DNA of 64,000 bases from Sorghum bicolor (GCF_000003195.3 NC_012871.2:46013110-46077109); one strand, 5' to 3'. Counted from the stretch's first letter, positions 42,101 through 53,335 are shown. The notes: generated from the letters alone by a model not told the origin. A program made the numbers and translations.

Positions 42101-43113
42101 GAGACAGAGAGAAGAGGGAGAACCGCACGAGCCGAGAGGTCGCCGGAGCTCCGACTCACTCCGGTGAGCTCTATCGGGCACGCGGGGCTCACCGAGCGCG
42201 GAAGAGCGCGAGCACGCGACGCGGGAGGACGAGGCGGAGCTGGTGGTGGTCGCGGAGTGGAAGAAGAGGGCCGGAGCTGGCCGGGAGAGGAGCTCCGAGC
42301 CGTCGGCGACTATGGCGCGCGGCGGAGCGGCGACTGCGGCGCGCGAGCGAGCGGAGGGGCAAGAGCGCGAGTGGACAGGCGCAAATGGCAGCGGGGGCAG
42401 CGGCGGACGCGGCCGGGGGCTCCTGGTGGCCGACCAGGGCGTCTCCACGCTGCCGCATGCCCGCCACGCGGCGGCCAGGCTCTGCCGGCGCGCCACGGCG
42501 GCACGGCGAGGCCGTCCGCGCGCGGACGCGGCGCGGGCGCGTGCGCGGGGAAGGGGAAGGCGCGGGCGGGCCGGGCCGGCTTCGGCCAGCGGGCCAGAAG
42601 TGAGGCCGCGGCCTGCTAGCGCCCCCTTTTCCCTTTTCTATTTTTTTTTGAATTTCTTTTCTCAAATTCTTTTCTAAATTCATTTGGACCAATTTAAAGT
42701 CATTTCCACCTCTTGCTCCCAAAAACAAAGTTGTTCCAAAACAAAAACCCTACAACTTTGTTTTAATAAGCAAGACCAAATTTTCAACAGAATTTGAATT
42801 ACAAATAAAACTAGTTCTAGGTTTCCAAATAGACTCATTTTGGGGATTTTTGCATAAATTCCATTTCTCAAATTCCATAGCTCCAAAAATTGCACAAAAA
42901 TATTCTTAATTCTTCTTACACATAAATCAACCTAGTTTAAATATTTCACATTTTTAGAAACAAGCATCATATTTTTAGCATAATTAAAACACATGAAATA
43001 AAGCAGATAAATGTTTTGGGATGAATGACATGCTCATGATGCTATGCTTGATGAGAATGCTTATGCATTGCTTTGATAAGGCTAAGTGCATGCTTAACAC
43101 CTAGGGTGTTACA
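39176..43113 (-). mobile_element. 5' LTR of element B
   Basis: A 3938-bp copy of the LTR at 20802-24750, differing by scattered substitutions and a short deletion near 41637. It ends GGGTGTTACA on the plus strand and is followed by the target duplication GACTT. The same GC-rich frames recur here and are not genes. Confidence 0.92.
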
Positions 43114-43870
43114 GACTTGAATAGATCATAAACATCACTCTTGTCATAGAGAAAGAACACCCAAGTGTATCTAGTGTAGTCATCAACTATCACAAAGCCA
43201 TACTTGTTGCCACCAATGCTAGTGTATGTTGTTGGCCCAAATAAATCCATGTGCAATAACTCAAATGCCTTTGATGTGCTCATTTCACTTTTCTTAGGAT
43301 GTGCATTTCCAACTTGCTTTCTGGCTTGACAAGCACTACATGGTTTATCCTTCTCAAAAGTGACATCCTTCAAGCCTATAACTAAGTCATGCCTCAATAG
43401 TTTGTTCAATTGTTTCATTCCAACATGACCAAGCCTTCTATGCCACAACCAACCCAAACTTGATTTGCTATTTAGGCAAGAAGTCAATTGAGTGTCACTG
43501 TCATTGAAATCAACCAAGTATAAGCTACCATGCCTAAATCCTTTGAATATCAAGTTTGATCCATCAACACTAACCACCTCAACATCTTCACTACCAAAGA
43601 TGCACTTGAAGCCAAGGTCACAAAGTTGTACAATTGACAAGAGATTGAAATCAAGGCTCTCAACTAGAAATACTTTTGATATACTCATATCATTTGAGAT
43701 AGCAATTTTACAAAGCCCCTTGACCTTGCCTTTCTTGTTGTTGCCAAAGGTGATTGAATCAAAGCCACCATTTTGACTAGTATTAATTGATTTGAACATA
43801 CAAGACTCTTCGGTCATATGTTGAGTGCACCCACTATCAAGCACCCAATACATTCCTCTGGCTTTGTAAT
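43114..43870 (-). pseudogene. pol: Sirevirus C pol: protease and integrase N-terminal half
   Basis: Minus strand. The protease begins with W-V-L-D-S-G-C-T-Q-H-M, the standard Sirevirus active-site region, followed by the N-L-L-S-I and L-I-F-K-G segments. The integrase zinc-binding region follows (H-R-R-L-G-H, C-S-A-C), then L-L-H-M-D-L-F-G-P-T with the first catalytic Asp and V-D-D-Y-T-R-Y-T-W. It is cut by element B after D-V-Y-D-L-F-K-S and continues at 20801. Confidence 0.9.
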
Positions 43871-43887
43871 TGACCTACAAGACAAGA

Positions 43888-44208
43888 TCAATTCTTTTTA
43901 GGTACCCAAACTTGATTGGGTCCTCCAAGGTTAGCAACTAAGCCCTTTGGTACCCAAATGGATTTATTCTTTGAGCCCATCCATGGTGCACCAATGAACT
44001 TAGCATGAACACCTTTTGTATCCTTGGTAAGAACATAGAAGGAATTAAGCTTAATTGAGGATACATTAGTTTTGGGTTTCTTGTTCTTGCATTGTTGCTC
44101 TAAGTGACCAACTTGCTTGCAAGCTTTGCAATACCGCCCATTGTTCTTCACAAAACGTGTCTTGTGAGGAGCAAAGGCAGCCTTGCCTTTCTTGGGGTTA
44201 TAGCCCAA
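43888..44208 (-). pseudogene. gag: Sirevirus C gag C-terminal region with second zinc knuckle
   Basis: Minus strand. A CCHC knuckle (C-K-A-C, H, C) is followed by a segment with W-V-P-K repeated, which in Sireviruses lies just before the protease. It is in frame with the gag part at 44278-45038 but separated by two in-frame stops (44278 and about 44215). Another stop at 43888 and a frame change separate it from the protease. Confidence 0.8.
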
Positions 44209-44277
44209 TCCCTCTTAATAGAGAGAAGCTATTTGGCTACCCAAGCACATAAGAAAATGGTCCTCACCAACATAAGC

Positions 44278-45038
44278 CTAGGCTAAGGTGTGATTGAGCT
44301 CTTTCACCTCCTTCTTGAGAATTTCATTCTCAACTTTTAGTATTGTGTCACAAGTGAAACCATCAATACTAGATGAGGATGATGTAGATGTGCTACATGA
44401 AGGGTTAGTAGAAGCAACAATAATAGGCTTACTCAAGATATCACATGTTATGCCTATGTTGCAAGTTTTAGCTTTCTCAATTTTAGTTGGCTCATTTTCA
44501 CATTTGTTAACTACAGAGGAATGAGCTTTTTCAAACTTAGTGTGAGCCTTTTGAAGCATCTTATGGTCTTCCTTTGGACTCTCATAAGATGCTCTAAGCT
44601 CATCAAGTTCTTGCATACGAGTTTTCTTATCCTTAAGCAAGGCCTTGCATTCCTTTCTAGATATTTTAATGTGTTGTGTGTAATCCTCTAGCATAGTGAT
44701 TAGTTCATCTTTAGTTGGTTCATCATCATCACCACTGTCACTATCACTAGCATGGTCACTCTCATCATCGGATGATACCTTAGTGGCCTTAGACATGAAG
44801 CATGATGGAGTGTAGAAGATGGAGCTCTTCTCTTGAATAGCAATGCTAGCATGCCCCTTCTTCTTGGTGCTCTCATCATCACTATGCCAAGTTGCAACAT
44901 GGGCATCACCCTTCTTCTTGTTTGAGCCTTCCTTCTTTTCTTGCTTCTTCTTTTGCTTCTTTCTTTCCTTCTTGATAGCATCTTCATCATCACTATAATA
45001 GGGACATTTGGCAATGAGATGATCCTTGCTATGGCATC
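44278..45038 (-). pseudogene. gag: Sirevirus C gag, middle part
   Basis: Minus strand. It begins inside the first zinc knuckle (C-H-S-K-D-H-L-I-A-K-C), which element E splits, and continues through a Lys-rich stretch, an acidic D-S-D-S-G-D-D-D-E-P region and a coiled-coil-like segment to a stop at 44278. Codons upstream of 45038 belong to the E LTR or the target duplication. Confidence 0.85.
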
Positions 45039-45465
45039 TAAAGTGTTGACGGTCCTTAAGTATCAAATTTAATTATCAAATAAATAAAGAAAAGGATCCA
45101 AATGAAATCAACATCTAGATTTAGGGTTTTATCTGACAGAATTCCACGAGTTTTGGTGTTTGTCTATTTCTGCAGGGGGTTATCAGGAAATACGGAAGAA
45201 AGGCCCACACGTCGGGATTACAAAGAGATATTAACATGCTGCGCAATTATCTTACATCTAGAAGCCTCCAGAAGCAATGAGACCGAAGCGGAGGAAAAAC
45301 GGGGCCAGAGGCAGGGCGCCCGCCCTCCTGCCCTGGGCGCCCGCCCACCTCCTGAGTCCAATCAGGACTCTGCTTCGTGGGAGATCTCCACCAACCTAAA
45401 GGATGAATCTAAACCATGCAATCTATGTCGGTTTGATCCAACGGCCCATATTCACTTGAAGGGAC

Positions 45466-45472
45466 TATAAAA
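45466..45472 (+). promoter_or_regulatory. TATA box in LTR1 of element E
   Basis: TATAAAA after CACTTGAAGGGAC, as in D. It lies 431 bp upstream of the hairpin. Confidence 0.65.
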
Positions 45473-45896
45473 CCAGACCCCCTGGCCCCTGGAGGAGAGA
45501 GCCTCTCAACCCTAATTCATTGTTCTTCATGGGAGAAGAAGCCCCTGATCAAGATTAGAGCCACCACATCAATTAGATATCTAGATTAGCATAGCTACAT
45601 AGGATTAGAACTAGAAGGAGTCAATCTTCGATTGGTTTCCGGATCTGTCAAGAGGATTCTTGGTAATTCTCTAATTGTTCTTCTAATTGTTCTCTAATTA
45701 TCTTTGTTCTTCAATATTATGAATATGACTTTGTTCTACTTCAATATATTGCTTATGACTTTGCTCTACTTGCTCAAGATTATATTGTTCTTAGTTTATC
45801 ATAGTTATGTACTTGGCTTAGTTAGATTGGATCTATATACATGCTTAGGATCGTATAGCGTTTATCCATTGGATCCATGGGTAAATGATAGATATT

Positions 45897-45917
45897 GTGT
45901 AGGAGTGGTGCTTATAC
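45897..45917 (+). other. Conserved leader hairpin, E copy
   Basis: GTGTAGG pairs with CTTATAC (7 bp with G-U pairs) around AGTGGTG; the weakest of the five copies. LTR2 has a G-to-T change in the loop. GTGACAG follows 54 nt later. Confidence 0.55.
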
Positions 45918-46698
45918 CGTATTTATCTGCGATTGTACCCAATATGCCAGATCATGGGGTGGTTCGTGATAGTGACAGCTTCATTGATTCTTATATAGTC
46001 CCCCTCTCGTGTATTGGGCTGGCAGAGCAATATTATTACAGGGGAGTGATTGCTATGTTTCTCATATTCCTTGCTAATATCACTATGCATGGGCGTAGTC
46101 TTGTCTCGCAATGATTGCTAAGTATGCTTGCACTAACTATGATATGCTAGACTATATAGTTAAGAATAACTTAGGGAATATTCTTGTAGTTCGTTCTAAT
46201 ACCATGCTAATGACTTTCTAGAGTATCTAATTGAGGTGCTTATCATATTTATTATGTGGCTAGATCAGATTAATTATCTTTGTCACTATTATTAATTCAT
46301 ATATCTTTTATGTGACACTTATCCCTGTATGAAGAGTTAGATATAATGTTCTCAATTATACATGCAATGATAGATGCTCAATCTCATATTCTATTCTGTA
46401 ATCAATATTGATGATTGCTAATCCCTTCCTAGTGGTAAAAATATAAATAACGATACCTGGAATACTTCCCGGTTAAAATGCTACATCGGTATTAATCTGT
46501 GCGCGTGCAGATCCCATTCATTATTTATTTAGAAGAGCAATTGCATATTTCAATACCGCGTCTCTTATATCATGCTGGGGATGACAACTTGGCTTAAGTG
46601 GTGTGAGGGATAGGTTTGGCATTTTTGGCACCGTTGCTAGATTTAGAGAACTTAGTCTACTTTTGGTAATGATGTTAAGAATACCCAACAAACATTTT

Positions 46699-46716
46699 TG
46701 GCGCCGTTGCCGGGGA
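46699..46716 (+). other. Primer-binding site of E, first internal domain (tRNA-Asp)
   Basis: TGGCGCCGTTGCCGGGGA, 8 bp after LTR1. An identical site lies after LTR2 at 53336-53353. Confidence 0.9.
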
Positions 46717-46848
46717 AGGTTGATTACTAATCAGGAATGGAATAAAAGATTTTGAGTTATCATTCGCATCACTAATATGATTGAGCTTATCTATTCTCTC
46801 ATACAGTTTTACCCCGATTTTTCTATTTTATCTTATGCAGGGGAATGT

Positions 46849-49029
46849 ATGAATAGAAGACATCTTCCAGGAAATTTTGTTGACAATCCCGAAGCATTAT
46901 TCAAGAAGACGAGAGCCAAGCTCAAGAAAAGATCATCAACACTTCAGCAAGAAGCTTCATCCAATCAAGAAGATCACCGGAACTTGTCTTCAGAGTTCGA
47001 AGCCATGGCGAACAAATCAATCCGCGAGTTCTCAGCTCCCACTACGGACAACATCCGCACTGGACCTGCTGCAGAGATCGACAGCAACTTTGAGCGCAAG
47101 CCTGGACTTATCAACATGGTGCAATCCAGCCAGTTCTATGGGAAGGCACACGAAGATGCTAGTGCTCATTTACAACACTTCCTGGAGATTTGCAACACAT
47201 TCACCATATCAGGAGTTTCCAAAGATGCTATACTACTTTGCCTCTTCCCATTCTCACTGTTAGGGAGAGCGAAGCAGTGGTTCTACGCTACAAAGGAGAA
47301 GAATACTACGTGGGCACTCTGCTCAACAAACTTCCTGGCTAAGTTTTTTCCCATGGGCAAGACCAATGCTCTCCGTGGGAAGATTACAAGTTTTCAGCAA
47401 CAAAATGATGAATCTGTTCCAGAAGCATGGGAGCGCTTTCAAGACTACATCCTAGAATGTCCCCATCATGGAATGGAGAGTTGGCTATTGATGCAGACGT
47501 TTTATCATGGGCTCGGCAACAGTGCTCGAGAGACCATGGATGCTGCAGCTGGAGGAGCATTCTTATCACTTACTATACCACAAGCCACAGCTCTTGTGGA
47601 GAAGATGGCGTCCAACCAAAGCTGGAATGAAGAGAGGACCCAGACACGCAAGAGAGGTGGAGGTATGCATCAGCTGAAGGAGGTAGACATGCTGTCTGCA
47701 AAGCTAGACCTGCTCATGAAGAAGCTCGACGATAGAGCTGGAAACAAGAAAGAAGTTATGCACATCTACGACTCTCACATGACTTGTGAGGAGTGTGGAG
47801 ACACTGGACACTCAGGCAACCACTGCCCTGAGATGCTTGAGGATGTGAATTACATCAACAATAACAACAACAACTACTACAACCGTCCTCAACAAAATCA
47901 AGGTTGGAATCAACAGAGGCCTAACTGCTCAGGTAATTATCAAGGTAATAATTCTTACAACAATAATAATAATTTTCCACCTTTGAGAGAGTTAGTGTCT
48001 AATCAAGGAAAGCAAATGGATAACCTGTCTAAGAAATTGGCATCAAATGATAAAATGCTAGAAAATATAAATAATAGAATGGATAATTTCTCTACTGCCA
48101 TCAAGAATCAAATTAGCTTTAATAAAATGATTGAATCTCAGTTAAATCAAATAGCTGCTGCTGTTCCTGTTACTAACCCCGGTATACCATCACAACCGGA
48201 AGGATTAGAATCTGCAAATCTTGTAGACATGTTTGATGCAGGTAATAACTGGAGTAACCCCGTCACTGAATTCTCTACTGACCTTCTGCCGGTCAAGAGA
48301 GGCGATCCAGGACGCCCCGTCATCCCGATCTCCATCGGCATGGTGGACGTTCTAGAAGCACTCTGCGACTTTGGCTCTAGCGTCAACATTATACCCAGGG
48401 TACTCTATGAGAAATTCTTTACATATCCTTTATTAGAGACAACCATGTGTTTGCAGTTTGCAGATCAGACGATAACTTTTCCAAAGGGAATATTGAAGAA
48501 CCTTTGTGTCCGAGTTGGTACCTTGTATGCCCCAGCAGACTTCGTAGTGGTAGAGACCGGAAATGACGAGAGAGCACCTATCATCTTAGGGAGGCCATTC
48601 TTGAACACCACGGGAGCTATCATCTACGCTAGTGCTGCCAAGATCAGTTTCTACGTCAAAGGGAGGAAGGAGACATTTTTCTTCAAGAACAAGACTACAC
48701 AAATTCCAAATCAATCCAGACGTGAATCAAGGAAGAGGACCAACAGGAGGAACAGGAACAAGCAAGTGTGGACCGAGTCAGCTAAGATGGTCACTGTAGT
48801 TCATGGAGGCCAAGATCACCAACTTAAGTCACCGCATTTGACCAAGAAGGACGACCCAAGAATGCCAAGCATCTATTGCTCCATAAATGGATACAACTTC
48901 TACAAGGCAACTTGTGACACCGGATCGGGCGTCAACATAATGGCTGCAGTCACCTATCGGCTCTTGTTCGGAACCATGCCACTAAGACCAACATACATTC
49001 AGCTCCAGATGGCAGATCAGACGTATTAA
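46849..49029 (+). CDS. gag-pro: Gag-protease of E, first copy, with a second protease cut by a stop
   Basis: I choose ATG 46849 because the surrounding bases align with the start of A's gag; the frame is open back to ATG 46777. 726 codons. Gag domain at residues about 70-270 (W-F-Y-A-T-K, F-F-P-M-G-K, P-E-A-W-E-R), CCHC knuckle near 313 (C-E-E-C, H, C), and an Asn-rich linker. Protease 1 has CDFGSSVNII near 507 and ILGRPFL. After a Lys/Arg-rich linker, the start of protease 2 has CDTGSGVNIM near 690. A TAA at 49027 ends the frame inside protease 2, which continues in frame to 49500. A T/C-rich tract ending ATGCAG lies just before the ATG and could be a splice acceptor. No RT or integrase follows. 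Confidence 0.85.
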   Translation: MNRRHLPGNFVDNPEALFKKTRAKLKKRSSTLQQEASSNQEDHRNLSSEFEAMANKSIREFSAPTTDNIRTGPAAEIDSNFERKPGLINMVQSSQFYGKAHEDASAHLQHFLEICNTFTISGVSKDAILLCLFPFSLLGRAKQWFYATKEKNTTWALCSTNFLAKFFPMGKTNALRGKITSFQQQNDESVPEAWERFQDYILECPHHGMESWLLMQTFYHGLGNSARETMDAAAGGAFLSLTIPQATALVEKMASNQSWNEERTQTRKRGGGMHQLKEVDMLSAKLDLLMKKLDDRAGNKKEVMHIYDSHMTCEECGDTGHSGNHCPEMLEDVNYINNNNNNYYNRPQQNQGWNQQRPNCSGNYQGNNSYNNNNNFPPLRELVSNQGKQMDNLSKKLASNDKMLENINNRMDNFSTAIKNQISFNKMIESQLNQIAAAVPVTNPGIPSQPEGLESANLVDMFDAGNNWSNPVTEFSTDLLPVKRGDPGRPVIPISIGMVDVLEALCDFGSSVNIIPRVLYEKFFTYPLLETTMCLQFADQTITFPKGILKNLCVRVGTLYAPADFVVVETGNDERAPIILGRPFLNTTGAIIYASAAKISFYVKGRKETFFFKNKTTQIPNQSRRESRKRTNRRNRNKQVWTESAKMVTVVHGGQDHQLKSPHLTKKDDPRMPSIYCSINGYNFYKATCDTGSGVNIMAAVTYRLLFGTMPLRPTYIQLQMADQTY

Positions 49030-49500
49030 GAAGTTAAAGGAATAGTAACTGATGTCCCAGTCAAAATAGACGATCACTTTGTCTACACAGACTTTCAGGT
49101 TATTGACATGGGAGAAGACGAATACGATCCACCCATCATCCTTGGAAGACCGTTCCTCAGCACCGTTAAAGCAATTATCTACATTGGAACCGGAGAAGTC
49201 CATATGCACTTCCCCTCAGAGAAGGTACGTCGTTAGTTTACTGACCCTAACTATATCGTTGAAGAATCTAAGCAGGTAAGGAAAAGACGCAACCACAACC
49301 AGAGGAGGCAGATCATCAGGGATGGATGGGCAGACTATGAAGGAGAAGTGATACGGTCAGAAGACGTAGAGTTTAAACAGAATTATCTAGAGGAGATTGA
49401 AGCACCAAGTCAGGTGTGGAAAATGAAGATAACTACACATGAAGAGGAGGCGCTGCCGGAAGTACCGACTACGCCACCCAACGAACCTCAGGACAATTGA
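49030..49500 (+). pseudogene. In-frame continuation of E protease 2 and C-terminal tail, first copy
   Basis: Immediately after TAA 49027-49029 the same frame codes for the rest of a retropepsin (D-M-G-E-D-E-Y, then ILGRPFL). A TAG at 49234-49236 follows, then a basic and acidic tail ending at TGA 49498-49500. Element D has coding sequence at the position of the TAG, so the ancestral protein ran through. Both stops are present in the second copy too and so predate the tandem duplication. Confidence 0.75.
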
Positions 49501-51665
49501 AAAAAATGGAGAGTCCCGTTCGGAGGACTTAAAAACACCGAACGCCTTGCCAAGAGGTAAACTTGGTAGTTATCCTTTCCCTTTCAATTATTTCAAATAG
49601 TTTACTTAGTTAATCATGTTCGTACTATCCTAAAAAGAAAATAAAAATGTGAAAAACAGTAAGCCCCATGTGAGTAGACGAGTGGCATAAAACCCATAAG
49701 TACATTCACTATGGTGGCATAAAAATAAAATAAATAATTCTTTTCTGTTTTATAAAAAAAGAGAAAATATAAAAACAGGGAGTAATAATTATTAAGGAGT
49801 CTCAACATGATAAAGGCTAGATATTTATGATAACACTTAATCAAGTTCCACAAGCTTTGTTGTCTATTTGAGCTCCACAGAATTTAAAAATCAAGAAGAC
49901 TAGCAAACGGAGGACATTCTAATCGCTGTCAGAATACTGCTGACTTTCAAATACACTTCTGCCACCTGCTAGCTACATCAAGAGAAATTACGTCAAAATT
50001 CAGCTTGGGGGAGAGCACCCCCATTTATCTCGATAAGTATTTCTATCTATCTATCTTTATACTTATATTATTTTAGAATATAAATATACATAACTATGAA
50101 AAAAACAAATAAGGATTTTGTGCTTATATATATGTCTTTTGCTTAGTGTGTTTAATAAATAAATAAAGTGGCTATGCTAATCTGTATCTTAAAAAATAAA
50201 AAAAACTCTAGCATGGATATGATGAATAGTTGCTCTGCCTAATTTGCAAATTTTAAGTTCTCTCTCATGTTTAGACATAACTGTTATAATTTAAAGCTTG
50301 CTCTAGACCTAAACTTGTGGGATGAAAACTTGATCTGAAGTCTAAGTTGTTAACGGATATGATATGGGAAGGTTGAGCTGCTGTTTATCTGTTCCTAGAG
50401 ATGCTAGAATTCTGGAGAATTTTATCTTTGAAAATCTTTAAAATGTTGCATGATGAGTTCCTGTATGATGAGAGTTTAAATTCCTACCACAGCCATATAT
50501 ACATGCTTGTTAGATTTTGAGCCACACATTTACTATTTACTGCTTATGAGCATTGAGTGTGGTCAAGCTGTGTAGACCCTTAGGAGCTTGTCATGTGGTT
50601 AAATCAAGATTCACTTGCACGTTCACTCATATATGCTACTTCTACTCCGGAAGTACCATCCACATATATCCACCCATTCCATCTCCAGAATCACCTAAAA
50701 ATATTCTACTCCTAATCCGGGAGAGAATAACCAAAAATATTTCTGTTTTTCCCTTGTGAAATAAATGCTCAAGTTATCTTGTTACTACCACTTGCTACAT
50801 TATCTCAAGAGATGAGTGCTCTGAAAAAAAAATAAAAATAAAATACGAGGAAATAAAAAGGAGCAAGTGCCCGAAACCTCGAAAGAAAAGAAAAAGTGAG
50901 ACGAGAGGTAAAAATGGACAAGTGTCCGATAGTAGAATTAGGGGTACAAGATACCCACCTGAGAGAAAAGAAAAAGAAGAGCATCTCATTCTCCTCACTA
51001 TTCAAAAAGCAAGGAAGGTATGTATCCCCTCAAAAGAGCAAAAGTAGAATTTGACTTTCACCATTGTTATCACCATCATCACCATACACCATTCATTCGC
51101 CACACATGCACATCTTGATTAAACTTATTGACTTGTTTCTTTGGATCCATGGTTTGACTATACAATAAATGTCTTGTAAGTATGTATACTTTATCTCCCA
51201 CCTATGAGCTCCATATATTAAAGCCTTATTAGAGTAGGGTGAGAGAGAAGGCAATGTCACTATGCTTTATACCACAAATACTACATATCTTGAGAGAAGG
51301 CATATATCATCACTGCCTTGGTAAGGATCCAGAAATACCACAAAAGAGAGATCTGAGAGAATCATACAAGGAATCTCTGAGTTTTATTTGAAAATCTGCA
51401 AAAAAACCCCAGAGCTATAGCTGATCAAGAATAACAGACATGGCACTTGACTAGACTGTTCTATCTTTTAACTACTCAAGACAGAAGTGACGGTTACAAG
51501 TCCCATGGTGTAGGTAAAGTAAGTAAGTTTTAAGTCTTGACAGTTTACTCTAACTCAGAGATGAGATCTTATTTAAAAAGCATGTGTACCGTCAATTTTT
51601 TTAGATATTGCAACAACTTATGATCCATAGCTGAGTCTATCCTTGCTCAAGGACGAGCAAGAGGA
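49501..51665 (+). other. 3' noncoding region of E, first internal domain
   Basis: 2.2 kb with no coding domain. It holds AGCTTGGGGGAG at about 50002 resembling the polypurine tract, the CCTACCACAGCCATAT block near 50490, and a predicted branched hairpin region 50809-50987 with A-rich linkers. It ends in GACGAGCAAGAGGAAAGCTTGGGGG at the real tract. Confidence 0.65.
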
Positions 51666-51680
51666 AAGCTTGGGGGAGTT
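51666..51680 (+). other. Polypurine tract of E, first internal domain
   Basis: AAGCTTGGGGGAGTT before LTR2. The second-domain copy is at 58304-58318. Confidence 0.85.
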
Positions 51681-53327
51681 TGTTGACGGTCCTTAAGTAT
51701 CAAATTTAATTATCAAATAAATAAAGAAAAGGATGCAAATGAAATCAACATCTAGATTTAGGGTTTTATTTGACAGAATTCCACGAGTTTTGGTGTTTGT
51801 CTATTTCTGCAGGGGGTTATCAGGAAATACGGAAGAAAGGCCCACACGTCGGGATTACAAAGAGATATTAACATGCTGCGCAATTATCTTACATCTAGAA
51901 GCCTCCAGAAGCAATGAGACCGAAGCGGAGGCAAAACGGGGCCAGAGGCAGGGCGCCCGCCCTCCTGCCCTGGGCGCCCGCCCACCTCCTGAGTCCAATC
52001 AGGACTCTGCTTCGTGGGAGATCTCCACCAACCTAAAGGATGAATCTAAACCATGCAATCTATGTCGGTTTGATCCAACGGCCCATATTCACTTGAAGGG
52101 ACTATAAAACCAGACCCCCTGGCCCCTGGAGGAGAGAGCCTCTCAACCCTAATTCATTGTTCTTCATGGGAGAAGAAGCCCCTGATCAAGATTAGAGCCA
52201 CCACATCAATTAGATATCTAGATTAGCATAGCTACATAGGATTAGAACTAGAAGGAGTCAATCTTCGATTGGTTTCCGGATCTGTCAAGAGGATTCTTGG
52301 TAATTCTCTAATTGTTCTTCTAATTGTTCTCTAATTATCTTTGTTCTTCAATATTATGAATATGACTTTGTTCTACTTCAATATATTGCTTATGACTTTG
52401 CTCTACTTGCTCAAGATTATATTGTTCTTAGTTTATCATAGTTATGTACTTGGCTTAGTTAGATTGGATCTATATACATGCTTAGGATCGTATAGCGTTT
52501 ATCCATTGGATCCATGGGTAAATGATAGATATTGTGTAGGAGTGTTGCTTATACCGTATTTATCTGCGATTGTACCCAATATGCCAGATCGTGGGGTGGT
52601 TCGTGATAGTGACAGCTTCATTGATTCTTATATAGTCCCCCTCTCGTGTATTGGGCTGGCAGAGCAATATTATTACAGGGGAGTGATTGCTATGTTTCTC
52701 ATATTCCTTGCTAATATCACTATGCATGGGCGTAGTCTTGTCTCGCAATGATTGCTAAGTATGCTTGCACTAACTATGATATGCTAGACTATATAGTTAA
52801 GAATAACTTAGGGAATATTCTTGTAGTTCGTTCTAATACCATGCTAATGACTTTCTAGAGTATCTAATTGAGGTGCTTATCATATTTATTATGTGGCTAG
52901 ATCAGATTAATTATCTTTGTCACTATTATTAATTCATATATCTTTTATGTGACACTTATCCCTGTATGAAGAGTTAGATATAATGTTCTCAATTATACAT
53001 GCAATGATAGATGCTCAATCTCATATTCTATTCTGTAATCAATATTGATGATTGCTAATCCCTTCCTAGTGGTAAAAATATAAATAACGATACCTGGAAT
53101 ACTTCCCGGTTAAAATGCTACATCGGTATTAATCTGTGCGCGTGCAGATCCCATTCATTATTTATTTAGAAGAGCAATTGCATATTTCAATACCGCGTCT
53201 CTTATATCATGCTGGGGATGACAACTTGGCTTAAGTGGTGTGAGGGATAGGTTTGGCATTTTTGGCACCGTTGCTAGATTTAGAGAACTTAGTCTACTTT
53301 TGGTAATGATGTTAAGAATACCCAACA
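51681..53327 (+). mobile_element. LTR2 (middle LTR) of element E
   Basis: 1647 bp. Near its start it shares variants with LTR3 (G at 51735, T at 51770). From about 51877 on it shares about ten variants with LTR1 (for example lack of the 6-bp insertion seen in LTR3). Such a hybrid is what recombination between a 3' LTR and a 5' LTR leaves behind. Confidence 0.9.
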
Positions 53328-53335
53328 AACATTTT

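Larger units (their letters stand above)
20802..43113 (-). mobile_element. Element B: Tekay/Del-like Ty3/gypsy retrotransposon, split by A
   Basis: Long LTRs at 20802-24750 and 39176-43113 (about 3.94 kb each) with TGTAACACCC...GTTCTGTTACA ends in element orientation. The target duplication GACTT is at 20797-20801 and 43114-43118. Without A the element is about 13 kb. Order in its own direction: 5' LTR, primer-binding site, H3-mimic ORF, gag, protease, truncated RNase H (with A inserted), integrase, polypurine tract, 3' LTR. The reverse transcriptase is missing and no chromodomain is visible after the integrase, so this copy is defective. LTRs are very similar (around 1% different by eye, plus a few small indels). 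Confidence 0.93.
45044..46690 (+). mobile_element. LTR1 of element E
   Basis: 1647 bp, TGTTGACGG...ACCCAACA. TATA box at 45466, conserved hairpin at 45897-45917, GTGACAG at 45972-45978, U5 block at about 46450-46510 and a primer-binding-site-like copy at 46626-46643. The 136-codon frame at 45704-46114 recurs in all three LTRs and is not a gene. Confidence 0.93.

Noticed and set aside
20802..43113. The two 3.9-kb B LTRs as a segmental duplication
   Set aside because: They have TG...CA-type ends, a target duplication, and primer-binding and polypurine sites on the correct inner sides.
45704..46114. 136-138-codon frame with a hydrophobic start, present in all three E LTRs (also 52341-52751 and 58979-59395)
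   Set aside because: It crosses the conserved hairpin and GTGACAG in the leader and is preserved only because the LTRs are near-identical. No related frame in the LTRs of A, D or F.
51681..53327. Two independent E insertions side by side
   Set aside because: No target duplication at the inner borders, the middle LTR is shared, and only the outer borders carry TAAAG.
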